Shown here: in pieces, positions 1 through 8,517 of the stretch
Numbering within the stretch: position 1 is the stretch's first letter
Layout: each line of letters begins with the position of its first letter
DNA from: an uncultured Campylobacter sp.
GTDB taxonomy: Bacteria; Campylobacterota; Campylobacteria; Campylobacterales; Campylobacteraceae
Reading direction: 5' to 3'
DNA length: 63,233 bases
NCBI RefSeq assembly: GCF_938039245.1
Contig: NZ_CALHVN010000032.1
Span: 1-63,233 of the forward strand
The notes under the pieces: generated by a model
Told to the model about the DNA's origin: nothing
The model's input: the letters and a program-made list of their open reading frames with translations, nothing else
The model's database searches: none
Made by a program: the position numbers and the translations under genes

Positions 1-102
1 TATAATATATTTAATATCTTAATTATAAATTAAATTTTAGAGTTACAATTTTAAGTAAATATTGCGGATCTTATAAAAAATTTAATTTCAAATAAATAAA
101 GC

Positions 103-108
103 TATGAT
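103..108 (+). promoter_or_regulatory. Candidate -10 box for surE
   Basis: TATGAT in an AT-rich stretch about 70 bases before the surE start. No convincing -35 is visible, as is usual for Campylobacter sigma-70 promoters. Assigned by position and similarity only. Confidence 0.3.
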
Positions 109-179
109 AAAATCCAAATCTAAATTTTACTCGGCAAAGCTCGCTAAATTTGAGTTCTTGCAACGTTTTAAGGATAAAT

Positions 180-962
180 TTGAAAGAAATTTTGATAACC
201 AACGACGACGGGTTCGAGGCTAGCGGCTTGCACGCTTTAGCTAGCGCGCTGCGCAAACTACCGGACACGCGCGTCACGATAGTAGCCCCAAGCAGCGAAA
301 AATCGGCTTGCGCGCACTCTCTTACGCTAACTAGGCCTCTTCGTTTCATCAAGCTTGACGACGATTTTTACAAACTTGACGACGCTACGCCCGCTGATTG
401 CGTCTATCTCGCGCTTCACGCGCTTTATAAAAGGCCACCCAATCTAGTCGTGAGCGGCATAAACCACGGCGCCAACGTAGGCGAGGACATCACTTACTCG
501 GGCACGTGCGGAGCGGCTATGGAGGGCGTTTTGCAAGGGATTCCAAGCATCGCGTTTTCGCAATTTTATAAGAGCGACGGTATCGAAAAAACAGGCTTTT
601 TACTCGCCGAAGATATCGTTAAATTTATCGTTTCTCGCGTACTAAACGGCGAGATAGCGCTGCCGCCGCGCCAGTTTTTAAACGTAAATATCCCCGCCGT
701 CTCGCCCCGCGAATTTAGAGGCTACCGCGTTGTGCCTGCGGGTAAACGCAGCTACGCCACGCACGCGATGCTTCACCGCAACCCGCGAGGCGTCGAGTAT
801 TATTGGCTCGGACAAGCCTCGAGCCTAGACTACGAGCAAAACGGCGAGTCCGATATCAGCGCGCTTAGCGACGGTTTTGCCTCGCTTACTCCCATTATGC
901 TAGATATGACGGCGCACGCGAGTCTAGCCGCGCTAAAAACCGCCCTAAAGGATCAAATTTGA
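180..962 (+). CDS. surE: 5'/3'-nucleotidase SurE
   Basis: Metal-dependent phosphatase of nucleoside monophosphates (SurE family). The N-terminus begins KEILITNDDG, the family's metal-binding Asp-Asp signature. A second signature, VSGINHGANVGEDITYSGT, lies in the middle with the conserved Asn and Ser. About 260 residues is normal for the family. I start at the TTG at 180 because AAGGA sits at 170-174 and the conserved sequence begins at once. An upstream in-frame TTG at 150 would add ten non-conserved residues. The stop overlaps the start of the next gene, so the two are probably co-transcribed. Confidence 0.93.
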   Translation: MKEILITNDDGFEASGLHALASALRKLPDTRVTIVAPSSEKSACAHSLTLTRPLRFIKLDDDFYKLDDATPADCVYLALHALYKRPPNLVVSGINHGANVGEDITYSGTCGAAMEGVLQGIPSIAFSQFYKSDGIEKTGFLLAEDIVKFIVSRVLNGEIALPPRQFLNVNIPAVSPREFRGYRVVPAGKRSYATHAMLHRNPRGVEYYWLGQASSLDYEQNGESDISALSDGFASLTPIMLDMTAHASLAALKTALKDQI

Positions 963-1624
963 ACGAAGAAATTTTAGAAAAACCGGACCGCTTTACGAGG
1001 TCTCGATGGCTATTAGGCGATGATTTTAAAAAGCTTCAAAAAGCAAATGTCCTAATCTGCGGCGTAGGCGGCGTAGGCGGCGTCTGCGCGGACGCGCTGG
1101 CTAGAACAGGCGTAGGCAAACTCACTCTCATAGATAAGGATGTTTTTGATATAACCAATCAAAACCGCCAAATTTACAGCGAAGCCGTCGGCGCGGTCAA
1201 AGTCGGCGAATTTGCCGCAAGATACGAGTGCGTGACGGCGCTGCAAGAGCTAATGACGCCGGAGTTTGTCGAGGATTTTGATTTTTCGCCCTTTGATCTT
1301 ATTATCGACGCTATCGACGACGTGCCGGCTAAAGTCGCTCTCGCGCTAAAAACGCACGAAAAGTTAATTAGCTCTATGGGCGGCGCAAAGCGTCTCGATC
1401 CGACGCAGATCAAAGTCGCATCCATCTGGCAGACCTGCAACGACCCGTTTGCCAAGAAAATACGAGCCGAGCTTAAAAAAGCGGGGTTTAAAGGCAAATT
1501 TGACGTCGTGTTTTCGACCGAGCTACCAAAATGCGTGAAACTGGGCAGCTTTATGGGCGTGACGGCGTGCTTTGGGCTAAATTTAGCCGCGCTGGCGGTA
1601 AAAAAAATCATCGGCGGCAGATAA
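959..1624 (+). CDS. ThiF/E1-like adenylyltransferase, tRNA threonylcarbamoyladenosine dehydratase (TcdA-like)
   Basis: Member of the ThiF/MoeB/TcdA superfamily of ATP-dependent adenylating enzymes. The Rossmann nucleotide-binding segment GVGGVGGVCADALARTGVG is at about residues 36-54 and is followed by the DKDVFDITNQNRQ segment shared by TcdA and MoeB. Length (221 residues) is a little short of E. coli TcdA. TcdA converts t6A in tRNA to its cyclic form; that role is inferred from similarity, and an E1-like role with a ubiquitin-like sulfur carrier cannot be excluded. It starts at TTG 959, overlapping the surE stop by four bases. Confidence 0.8.
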   Translation: MNEEILEKPDRFTRSRWLLGDDFKKLQKANVLICGVGGVGGVCADALARTGVGKLTLIDKDVFDITNQNRQIYSEAVGAVKVGEFAARYECVTALQELMTPEFVEDFDFSPFDLIIDAIDDVPAKVALALKTHEKLISSMGGAKRLDPTQIKVASIWQTCNDPFAKKIRAELKKAGFKGKFDVVFSTELPKCVKLGSFMGVTACFGLNLAALAVKKIIGGR

Positions 1625-1657
1625 CCGATAGCTTGCCTAGGCGAGCCGAATTTATGC

Positions 1658-1663
1658 TATCAT
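1658..1663 (+). promoter_or_regulatory. Candidate -10 box for mobA-pldA
   Basis: TATCAT about 27 bases before the mobA ATG. Just upstream, 1631-1646 can fold as a short hairpin (GCTTGCC / GGCGAGC) that may end the previous transcript. Both calls are weak. Confidence 0.25.
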
Positions 1664-1689
1664 AGCGCACCTAAAATCAAGGAAAAAAA

Positions 1690-2355
1690 ATGAAAACATG
1701 CGTCATCTTAGCCGGAGGCAAAAGCTCGCGAATGGGCCGCGACAAAACGCTACTGCCTTTTGGCGGATTTGCGACGCTCACGCACTACGGAGCGCATAAA
1801 TTCGGGCGGATTTTCGAGCGCGTATTCGTTAGCTCCAAATTCGACAAATTTAACCCGCCCCTACCGCTCATAAAAGACGTTAGCCCAGAGGAGTTCTCGC
1901 GGTCAAATTTGACCGAGGCGAGCGACAAAGAGGGCGCAGGGGCAAGCTCCGCTCAAATTTGCTCGCAAGATACGGCAAATTTGAGCCCTGAGGCCTTTTC
2001 TCCGATGCTAGCGCTTTATAGTATCCTTAAAAATTTCCCAAACGAAAGCGTCTTTATCATCCCGACCGACATGCCCTTTGTTAGCGAAAGCTGCGTGCGC
2101 GAACTATATAAATTTGCCCGCGAATACGATATGGTCATCGCTGCGGACGAGTCGCATACGCACTCGCTTTGCGGGTTTTTTAGCGGGGACTTAGCGAACG
2201 CCGCGGGCGAGCTTTTTGCCGCGGGCGAGCACAAGATCGGGCTTTTGCGTAGCCGTTGCCGCTGTAAGATCGTAAAATTCGCACGCGAGGACGAGTTTTT
2301 TAACATCAACTATCAGGCAGATTACGAACAAGCCTTAAAAGAAGGAAAAATATGA
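1690..2355 (+). CDS. mobA: Molybdenum cofactor guanylyltransferase MobA
   Basis: Transfers GMP from GTP to molybdopterin to make the guanine dinucleotide cofactor used by formate dehydrogenase, nitrate reductase and related enzymes. The signature LAGGKSSRMGRDK is at residues 7-19 and the metal-binding IPTDMPF motif at about 124-130. Residues about 67-103 form a Ser/Ala/Asn-rich insertion between conserved segments; its DNA contains AAATTT three times and it looks like a tolerated low-complexity insertion. AAGGA precedes the ATG. The stop overlaps the pldA start. Confidence 0.92.
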   Translation: MKTCVILAGGKSSRMGRDKTLLPFGGFATLTHYGAHKFGRIFERVFVSSKFDKFNPPLPLIKDVSPEEFSRSNLTEASDKEGAGASSAQICSQDTANLSPEAFSPMLALYSILKNFPNESVFIIPTDMPFVSESCVRELYKFAREYDMVIAADESHTHSLCGFFSGDLANAAGELFAAGEHKIGLLRSRCRCKIVKFAREDEFFNINYQADYEQALKEGKI

Positions 2356-3446
2356 AAAAAATTATCGTTTTATCGGCGATTTTGTTAAATTTGGCCCTAG
2401 CCGCCCAGGCGGAAACGGCGAAGCAAAATTTAGCCCCGCAACCAGAAAATCTAGCTGAAAATTTAACCGAGCCAAGCGCCAAAGACGAAGCCAAACGACT
2501 CTACGAAGCCGCCGCAAAGCTCGAGCATGAAGGCGACAAAACAAGAGCCCTTCAGCTTTATAAACTAGCGGCTAAAAAGGCGATATTTACGGACGAGGAC
2601 GGCGAAACTGCCGCCATGGAGCGCTCCGTGATAGCGCCGTCAGATAGCGTAGCGGACGCGCCCGTAGAGGAGCAAAAGATAGCCTCTAAAGAGCGCCCGA
2701 AAGAAAAATTCGAAAGCGGCGAGGCATACGACGTGGATGAAATTTTAGGCCTAAAAATGCACCACCTAAACTACCTCCTGCCCGCAACCTACGCATTTAA
2801 CGACGTTGATGATAGGCGCAGATTTGAGACTGCATTTCAGATCAGCTTGCAAAAGCCGCTTTTTTACGACGTGTTTGATATGAACGAAACGATCTCGGCG
2901 GGCTACTCGCAAAGCTCGTGGTGGCAGACGGCTAAATCCTCTACGCCGTTTCGCGAGACAAACTACCGCCCCGAGATTTTCGTGACCGTTCCGATGAGAT
3001 TTGAGGCGATATCTAGCCTTGACTACCTGCGTGCGGGGCTTTTGCACGAGAGTAACGGCCAGGGCGGGCAGAAGTCTCGCTCGTGGAACCGCGTCTATCT
3101 CGAGGCCAAGCTTTATGCCGGTAGCCTCGTTGTGATCCCGCGAGCGTGGGCGCGCATACCCGAGAGCAAGGGTAGCGACGATAACCCCGATATCGAAAAA
3201 TACCTCGGTAACATGGATATAAATTTCGCCCTGCCATACCACGGCCACATCTTTACGGCGATGGTGCGAAACAACCTGCATTTTGATAAAACAAACCGCG
3301 GCGCAGGCGAGCTTGGATGGCTGTTTCCGTTTGGCAAGAGCGGCGTTTACGGCTACGTGAAGTACTTTACGGGATACGGCGAGAGCCTCATCGACTACAA
3401 CCGCCACACCGATAAAGTCGGTATCGGCTTTGCGATTTTAAAGTAA
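2352..3446 (+). CDS. pldA: Outer membrane phospholipase A (OMPLA)
   Basis: Twelve-stranded outer membrane beta-barrel hydrolase of phospholipids. A signal peptide covers residues 1 to about 20. An Asn/Glu/Lys-rich linker with short helices (about 21-125) precedes the barrel. The catalytic motif HESNG, followed by SRSWN, places His232, Ser234 and Asn246, with the same spacing as E. coli His142/Ser144/Asn156. The C-terminal segment GYGESLIDYN also matches OMPLA. In Campylobacter this enzyme is linked to haemolysis and colonisation (family knowledge). Its ATG overlaps the mobA stop, an odd but clear translational coupling. Confidence 0.93.
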   Translation: MKKIIVLSAILLNLALAAQAETAKQNLAPQPENLAENLTEPSAKDEAKRLYEAAAKLEHEGDKTRALQLYKLAAKKAIFTDEDGETAAMERSVIAPSDSVADAPVEEQKIASKERPKEKFESGEAYDVDEILGLKMHHLNYLLPATYAFNDVDDRRRFETAFQISLQKPLFYDVFDMNETISAGYSQSSWWQTAKSSTPFRETNYRPEIFVTVPMRFEAISSLDYLRAGLLHESNGQGGQKSRSWNRVYLEAKLYAGSLVVIPRAWARIPESKGSDDNPDIEKYLGNMDINFALPYHGHIFTAMVRNNLHFDKTNRGAGELGWLFPFGKSGVYGYVKYFTGYGESLIDYNRHTDKVGIGFAILK

Positions 3447-3511
3447 AAGGCTAGCGCGCTCAAGCGGCGCAGTCAAGGTAAAAATCGCGGCAAAACGGCC
3501 AAAAGCGATAA

Positions 3512-3550
3512 GTCAAATTTGCCCACACAGACAAGCGCGGCAAATTTGAC
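3512..3550. repeat. Inverted repeat with AAATTT arms downstream of pldA
   Basis: GTCAAATTTGCC (3512-3523) and GGCAAATTTGAC (3539-3550) are perfect 12-base arms around a 15-base loop. It may serve as a terminator-like hairpin after pldA, although no T-run follows. Each arm is a copy of the abundant CAAATTTG word of this genome. Confidence 0.6.
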
Positions 3551-3624
3551 GAGCGGGCAATGCGCATAGCAAAATTTTACGCAAGGTTGCCGCCGCAACA
3601 TAAGCGCAAAACCCAAGGAGATAG

Positions 3625-4491
3625 ATGAAAAATTTATTAAGGTTTTTATCGTTTTGACCTGCGCGACTTCGCTGCAAGCAGGCGGCAACTACGCGCCCAG
3701 GCAGCAAAACGACGAACAAATCGCAACCTATGAGATATTTTTAAATACGACCTGCGCAACGGCGAAAAGGACGAAAACGGCAAAATACGCAACAGGCTCT
3801 ACATCATCGAGTTAGACGCGAGCGGCACGCAGCTAAATCGCTACGTCATCGACGAGGCGGACGAGAAGTACAAGCGCAAGATCCCCGATGATCCCTCTAC
3901 GAAGCTAAAAATCTCGCTCGTCGTCCGCAAAAACGAGCGCTGGGTGCTACTTGAAGTGTACTCAAAAGAGCACCGAAACTCGCCTGCGTTCACGGCCGAG
4001 AGATGCCTGTGGAATGGACTAGAAAAGGAGCTGCTGGAGGATTTTGACGCTGGCGAGGTGTTAAAACTGTACCGAAAGACCAAATGCTTCGACGCAAATT
4101 TGGGCTTTTTTACCGAAAATAACATAGCCGAATACCGCAAAGACGGCAAACCGTCGTATAAGGAATTCATTGGCGTTCGAACGGGCAAAAAAGAAACGAC
4201 TTTTGAAAAATACGACGACAGCGGACGCCTAAATAGCCGCATATACCAGCTAGGCGGCGACCCGCTGCTTTTTGAGTTTTTCTACCCAAACGGCAAGCTA
4301 AAAAGCGTGATAGACCAGCGCCTATCGCTCGGCAAGCCGCTAAACGAAGCGGTTAAAATACAAAAGGAATTTAACAAAAAGGCGAGCTCTTAAAAGAAGT
4401 CGTAACCGACGCAAAAGCGGGCGCGGTGAGTATGAAATTTTACGGCTAAAACGGCAAAATCATAAAAACCAAAACAAAAAACCTCAGATAA
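3625..4491 (+). pseudogene. Broken gene for an exported protein with YwqK/MORN-like repeats
   Basis: AAGGAG (3615-3620) precedes an ATG at 3625 that opens a clear signal peptide only if one A is restored in the run 3628-3632; it then reads MKKFIKVFIVLTCATSLQA. A second shift is needed at the T-run 3738-3742, a third at the A-run 4376-4380, and an in-frame TAA stands at 4447-4449 before the final stop at 4489-4491. The longest intact piece, 3944-4393, encodes charged text with DGKPSYKEF and FYPNGKLKS units resembling the repeats of YwqK-family proteins. Three frameshifts plus a nonsense codon make real decay more likely than sequencing error. Function unknown; it may once have been partnered with the SUKH gene downstream. 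Confidence 0.7.
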
Positions 4492-4510
4492 ACTAGATGC
4501 GGAAAAAGAC

Positions 4511-5035
4511 GTGTTTTTAGAGCTAGACCAAATCGCTCGCGAGCTAGACGGGATCTACCTGCCTCTGGAGCAAGAGGGCATAACGGGCATGAGACTGTCG
4601 CCGCAATGCGGCTCTGGCGCGTGCGTACAGGCGATAGAAAAAGCGCAAGAAACTCTCGGCGTCAAATTTCCGCCTGCGTTTTCGCGACTGGTTTGTAAAT
4701 TTGACTTGGGCGAATTTGAAGTTTGCAACGTACGCTTTGGTATCGGCGGCGACTACGCGGGCGAACTTGTGCGGCTAAACGGCACCGACGAATACGGCGG
4801 TAAATGGTGGCCAGACGAGGCGCGTCCTGCAAATTTGATAGTTTTTGCCGTGGGTGATCCGTGGATATTTTTGCTTGATTGCGCGGACGGCACGATTTAT
4901 ACGTGGCTGCTTGGAGACGAAGAGATTTGCGGCAGGCGCGTCGCGAGCGATTTTGAGAGATTTTTTAGAGCGCTTGCTAGTATCGATATCGCGCGACTAA
5001 GCAAAAAGCCTTGCCTTACGCAGAAAAATCGCTAA
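4511..5035 (+). CDS. SMI1/KNR4 (SUKH) family protein, start uncertain
   Basis: The 174-residue product has SUKH-like features: an N-terminal acidic/hydrophobic helix (LELDQIARELDGIYLPL), the segment LGVKFPPAFSRLVCKFD typical of the core fold, and NLIVFAVGDPWIFLLDC. SUKH proteins are mostly immunity factors against contact-dependent or polymorphic nuclease toxins. The GTG at 4511 has no ribosome binding site. An ATG at 4497 lies six bases after the previous broken gene and would be in frame only if one A were added to the run 4503-4507, so this gene may have lost its start by the same kind of deletion. No toxin gene is adjacent. Confidence 0.6.
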   Translation: MFLELDQIARELDGIYLPLEQEGITGMRLSPQCGSGACVQAIEKAQETLGVKFPPAFSRLVCKFDLGEFEVCNVRFGIGGDYAGELVRLNGTDEYGGKWWPDEARPANLIVFAVGDPWIFLLDCADGTIYTWLLGDEEICGRRVASDFERFFRALASIDIARLSKKPCLTQKNR

Positions 5036-5336
5036 ATTTGTCTAGGCTGACGACGATAAGGCGCTTGAGTTTTGGCGAGAAACGGCGGAAATTTGATAAA
5101 TTTAACGTCTAGAGCTAGGATTTTTACGCTACAAATTTAAGCGCGGACGGCTTTGGCGGCAAATTTAACTAACTTCAAAACTCTAAATACGGCGATAACC
5201 GCTGCAAATTTTAACTCCTAATTTACAAATTTCACTCGCAAACCGGGTCAAATTTATATTATTTTTTGCATTCGGGTGCTAAATTTGAGCTCAAATTTGC
5301 CGTAAATTCGGCGTATAAATTTAAAAAGGCAAAAAA
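5036..5336. other. Intergenic region dense in AAATTT
   Basis: No gene seen. Eleven copies of AAATTT lie in 5031-5336, including the perfect 18-base palindrome AAATTTGAGCTCAAATTT at 5281-5298, just before menA. The menA ribosome binding site AAAAAGG is at its end. No clear promoter boxes. Confidence 0.7.
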
Positions 5337-6239
5337 ATGATAACCGCAAAAGCTCTTTACGCATCCGCAAGGCTTAGATCGCTACCCCTTAGCGTCTCGG
5401 GCGTGTTGCTGGGCAGCGGCGCAGCATACGGCGTGGGCGTATTTAGAGCGGATATTTTCGCGCTGGCGCTGCTTACGACGCTACTGTTTCAGGTGCTAAG
5501 CGACTACGCCAACGACTACGGCGACGCGGTAAAAGGCACCGACGACGAGGGCAGACTGGGGCCGCGCCGCGCGATCCAAACCGGGCAGATGAGTGCGGCC
5601 GAGATGAAGCGCGTCATCGTCGCTACGGCGCTGCTTTCGGCATTTTCTAGCCTCGCGCTAAGCGTTTTGGCGTTTGGCGAGCGGTTTTATCTCGTACTGC
5701 TATTTTTGGCGCTGGGCGGTGCGTCGATATATGCCGCTATCCGCTACACCGTGGGCGTGGGCGCATACGGTTACAAGGGGCTCGGCGACGTTTTCGTGTT
5801 TTTGTTTTTTGGCCTTTTGAGCGTACTGGGCTCGTACTTTTTATACGCGCGCTCGCTTGATGCGGCGCTGCTGCTGCCTGCGTGTGCGTGTGGGCTGCTA
5901 AGTACCGCCGTACTAAATCTAAACAACATGCGCGACATCCAAAACGACGCGCTCAAGGGCAAGCGCACGGTCCCCGTGCGTATCGGGCTGCCCGCGGCCA
6001 AGCTCTATCACTACGCGCTAATCGCGGGCGGGGCGGGCCTAATGTTTTGCTACTCGTTTTTACGCGGCGAGCCGGGCGTAAAACTACTCTACGTAGTTAG
6101 CTTTGCGCCGCTTATTTGGCACCTATTTTTCGTCTCGAAAGTGCGGGAGTGTCGCGACTTCGACGGACAGCTAAAGGTCGTCGCGCTATGCACGTTTGCG
6201 ATGTCGGCGCTGTTTTTCGTCGGGGAGATTTTGGGCTAA
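5337..6239 (+). CDS. menA: 1,4-dihydroxy-2-naphthoate polyprenyltransferase MenA
   Basis: Integral membrane UbiA-family enzyme that prenylates dihydroxynaphthoate to demethylmenaquinone. The first Asp-rich motif NDYGDAVKGTDDEGRLGPRR (about residues 59-78) is of the MenA type, not the UbiA or MqnP type. Further segments match E. coli MenA closely: IRYTVG, GYKGLGDVFVFLFFG, ACGLLSTAVLNLNNMRDI with the second Asp motif, and a KRTVPVR-like stretch. Length 300 is typical. Eight or nine membrane helices are apparent. Campylobacter is generally credited with the futalosine route to menaquinone, so a canonical MenA is notable. UbiE/MenG for the next step lies at 28.3 kb. Confidence 0.87.
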   Translation: MITAKALYASARLRSLPLSVSGVLLGSGAAYGVGVFRADIFALALLTTLLFQVLSDYANDYGDAVKGTDDEGRLGPRRAIQTGQMSAAEMKRVIVATALLSAFSSLALSVLAFGERFYLVLLFLALGGASIYAAIRYTVGVGAYGYKGLGDVFVFLFFGLLSVLGSYFLYARSLDAALLLPACACGLLSTAVLNLNNMRDIQNDALKGKRTVPVRIGLPAAKLYHYALIAGGAGLMFCYSFLRGEPGVKLLYVVSFAPLIWHLFFVSKVRECRDFDGQLKVVALCTFAMSALFFVGEILG

Positions 6240-6420
6240 GATTTTTACTTTGGCGCACGCGGTTTATCAAATTTGCCGTATCGCGAGCGATTTTGCTGAT
6301 TTTAAGCATTAAATTTAACCCTCAAGCGTGTCGCACCGCCCGGTTTTTACCATTTACTAGTCGGCAGATTTTCGGCGTAGATTCGTCGCGCAAATTTAGT
6401 TCAAAATGCGGCAAAAGCTA

Positions 6421-6443
6421 TGTATTTACCTTTTTTAAATACA
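6421..6443. promoter_or_regulatory. Dyad upstream of yceI
   Basis: TGTATTT (6421-6427) and AAATACA (6437-6443) form a perfect 7-base inverted repeat with a 9-base spacer, 27 bases before the yceI start. It could be an operator or a small hairpin. Function not known. Confidence 0.35.
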
Positions 6444-6469
6444 CTTTCAGAAATTTACAAGGAGAAAAA

Positions 6470-7039
6470 ATGAAAAAATTAATCAAATTTTCGCTAGTAG
6501 CAGCGCTAGCGGCAAGCTTCGCAAACGCCGCAGTCTATGAGATCGACCCGGCGCACAGCAACGTAGGCTTTAAAATCAAACACCTAAGCATATCAAAAGT
6601 AAGCGGAAATTTCGGCAAATTTAACGCCGTGATCGACTACGACAAAAACGCCAAGGAGCTAAAAGCGCTCGAGGCCACCATCGAGACCGCCTCGGTAAAT
6701 ACGCAAAACGAGAATCGCGACGAGCATCTGCGAAGCGCGGATTTTTTCGATGCGGCGAAATTTGACAAAATCACTTACAAAATGGTCAAATTTGAAAAAG
6801 AAAGCGACACCGAAGGCAAGGTCGTGGGCACGCTCACGATGCACGGCATCACTAAGCCCGTAGTGCTAAAATTCGAGCTTGGCGGTTTTACTGCGGATAA
6901 AAACGGCAAGGAAGAAATCGGCTTTAGCCTAGAGGGCGAGACGAAACGCAAGCTCTTTGAGATCGGGCTAGACACCTCAGAGATCACGCTATCTGACAAG
7001 GTCGAGCTAGAGATCGAAGTCGAAGCGAAAGAAAAATAA
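6470..7039 (+). CDS. YceI family periplasmic protein
   Basis: A 189-residue exported protein with a signal peptide of about 20 residues ending in FANA. The mature part begins VYEIDPAHSNVGFKIKHL, the typical YceI start, and contains the family's VGTLTMHGITKPV segment. YceI proteins form a lipocalin-like barrel that binds polyisoprenoids such as quinones or their precursors; this one sits next to menA, which fits but does not prove a link. I start at ATG 6470 because GGAG is at 6461-6464 and the signal peptide follows directly; upstream in-frame codons are not protein-like. Confidence 0.9.
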   Translation: MKKLIKFSLVAALAASFANAAVYEIDPAHSNVGFKIKHLSISKVSGNFGKFNAVIDYDKNAKELKALEATIETASVNTQNENRDEHLRSADFFDAAKFDKITYKMVKFEKESDTEGKVVGTLTMHGITKPVVLKFELGGFTADKNGKEEIGFSLEGETKRKLFEIGLDTSEITLSDKVELEIEVEAKEK

Positions 7040-7049
7040 TCCCCAAAAT

Positions 7050-7083
7050 AAGCCTAAAGCCTTTTTCGGGCTTTAGGCTTGTT
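7050..7083 (+). terminator. Hairpin downstream of yceI
   Basis: AAGCCTAAAGCC (7050-7061) and GGCTTTAGGCTT (7069-7080) are perfect 12-base arms with a 7-base loop. This is the strongest hairpin in the window. The T-run after it is short, so it may work as a terminator in both directions between the convergent yceI and glycerate kinase genes. Confidence 0.75.
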
Positions 7084-7374
7084 AAATTTGAGCTTTTGGC
7101 CAAATTTAGGCTCGTGCTACGACTCGGCATAAAATCCGCACGGAAAAAAACTCAAACTAAAATTTGTTTTTACTCTCGCAAATTTTATTAGATAAAACGG
7201 CTATAAGCTCCCCAAAGCGCCGCGCTAAAATTTAAAATCCGTAGATCTCCGCACAAAAGACGAATTTACTACAAAACCCCTCACTCAAGCTAGCTAATCA
7301 TACAAAGTAAACAAAAAACTCAAGCCGGCAAACCAATAAATTCGCCAGCCCCGTCACCGCATCAAAGCATAAAT
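7084..7374. other. Intergenic region between convergent genes
   Basis: No gene seen. It contains several AAATTT words and no recognisable structure beyond the hairpin at its left edge. Confidence 0.6.
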
Positions 7375-8517
7375 TTACCCCTTGCGCCCTAGCAAATATA
7401 GTCTCAAAGCCTGCTCTGCGGTCATTTTGAGATTGCGCGTCGCGGTTTGCTTATCCATCGCCTCCTCTAGGCTCACGGGCTCGTTTAATACGCTAAAAAA
7501 CGCGTCGATGCCGTTTTCGTTACAGCCGCCGGCGCACGGCGACACGCTACCGGCTAGCGCGATGACGGGTTTGCCGTATTTTTTGGCGATTTTTGCCACT
7601 CCGGTCGGGGTCTTGCCCATCGAGCTTTGAAAGTCCAGTCGCCCCTCGCCGGTGATGATTAGATCAGCGTTTTTCACGTCCTCTTCGAGGCGAATTTCCT
7701 CCATGATGATGTCGATGCCGGGCTTTAGTTTGGCGTTTAGGTAGCTCACAAACCCGTACCCCAGACCGCCTGCCGCGCCTGCGCCCTTGAAGTTCCAAAA
7801 TTCGCTCGAAAAGTGCTCGCTCGTCGCGCTCGCAAAGCTGATAAGCCCAGCGTCTAGATCCTTTACCATCTGCTCGTCCGCACCCTTTTGCGGGCCGTAG
7901 ACGTAGGCCGCACCGTTTTTGCCAAAGAGCGGATTGTCCACGTCGCAAGCCACGAGGAATTCGCACTCTTGCAGCTCGGGCACTACGTTTTTGTTTGAGA
8001 TTTTCGTGATTTTTATGAGGTTTTCGCCTTTACCTTCAAGCAGCTCGCCGTTTTCGTCAAAAAACTCATATCCCAGCGCGCTTAGCATGCCCGTACCCGC
8101 GTCGTTCGTCGCACTACCGCCGATACCGACGATAAATTTACGCGCGCCCTTGCTAATAGCATGCAAAATCATCTGCCCAAAGCCGTAAGTGCTCGTTTTC
8201 ATCGGATTTCGGCGCTCTTTTTCCACCAGCATGAGCCCGCTAGAAGACGCCATCTCGAGGATGCCCAGCTCACCTGCTAGCGCGTACCTGGCGGGGATTT
8301 TTTCACCGAGAGGATTTTGCACGATGACGTCGATAAACTCGCCATCCAGCGCGTCCGCTAACGCCACCACGCTACCCTCGCCGCCGTCCGCAATGGGCTT
8401 AACCACCACCTCATCGGTCTCACCGGCTAGGGCTTTGAGACCCTCTTTTACGGCGTTGCCGGCCTCGAGGGAGCTGAGGGAGCCTTTGAAAGAGTCGATT
8501 GCTATTAGTATTTTCAT
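7375..8517 (-). CDS. Glycerate kinase
   Basis: GarK/GlxK-family kinase that phosphorylates D-glycerate, giving a glycolytic phosphoglycerate. It starts MKILIAIDSFKGSLSSLEAG, the family hallmark, and carries the GIGGSATNDAGTGMLSALG segment (about residues 125-143) and a late ITGEGRLDFQSSMGKTPTGV segment, both characteristic. At 380 residues it is full length. It lies downstream of a GntP-type permease on the same strand, suggesting a glycerate uptake and use pair. A 472-base gap separates the two, so separate transcription is possible. Whether the product is 2- or 3-phosphoglycerate cannot be told from sequence. Confidence 0.93.
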   Translation of the reverse strand: MKILIAIDSFKGSLSSLEAGNAVKEGLKALAGETDEVVVKPIADGGEGSVVALADALDGEFIDVIVQNPLGEKIPARYALAGELGILEMASSSGLMLVEKERRNPMKTSTYGFGQMILHAISKGARKFIVGIGGSATNDAGTGMLSALGYEFFDENGELLEGKGENLIKITKISNKNVVPELQECEFLVACDVDNPLFGKNGAAYVYGPQKGADEQMVKDLDAGLISFASATSEHFSSEFWNFKGAGAAGGLGYGFVSYLNAKLKPGIDIIMEEIRLEEDVKNADLIITGEGRLDFQSSMGKTPTGVAKIAKKYGKPVIALAGSVSPCAGGCNENGIDAFFSVLNEPVSLEEAMDKQTATRNLKMTAEQALRLYLLGRKG

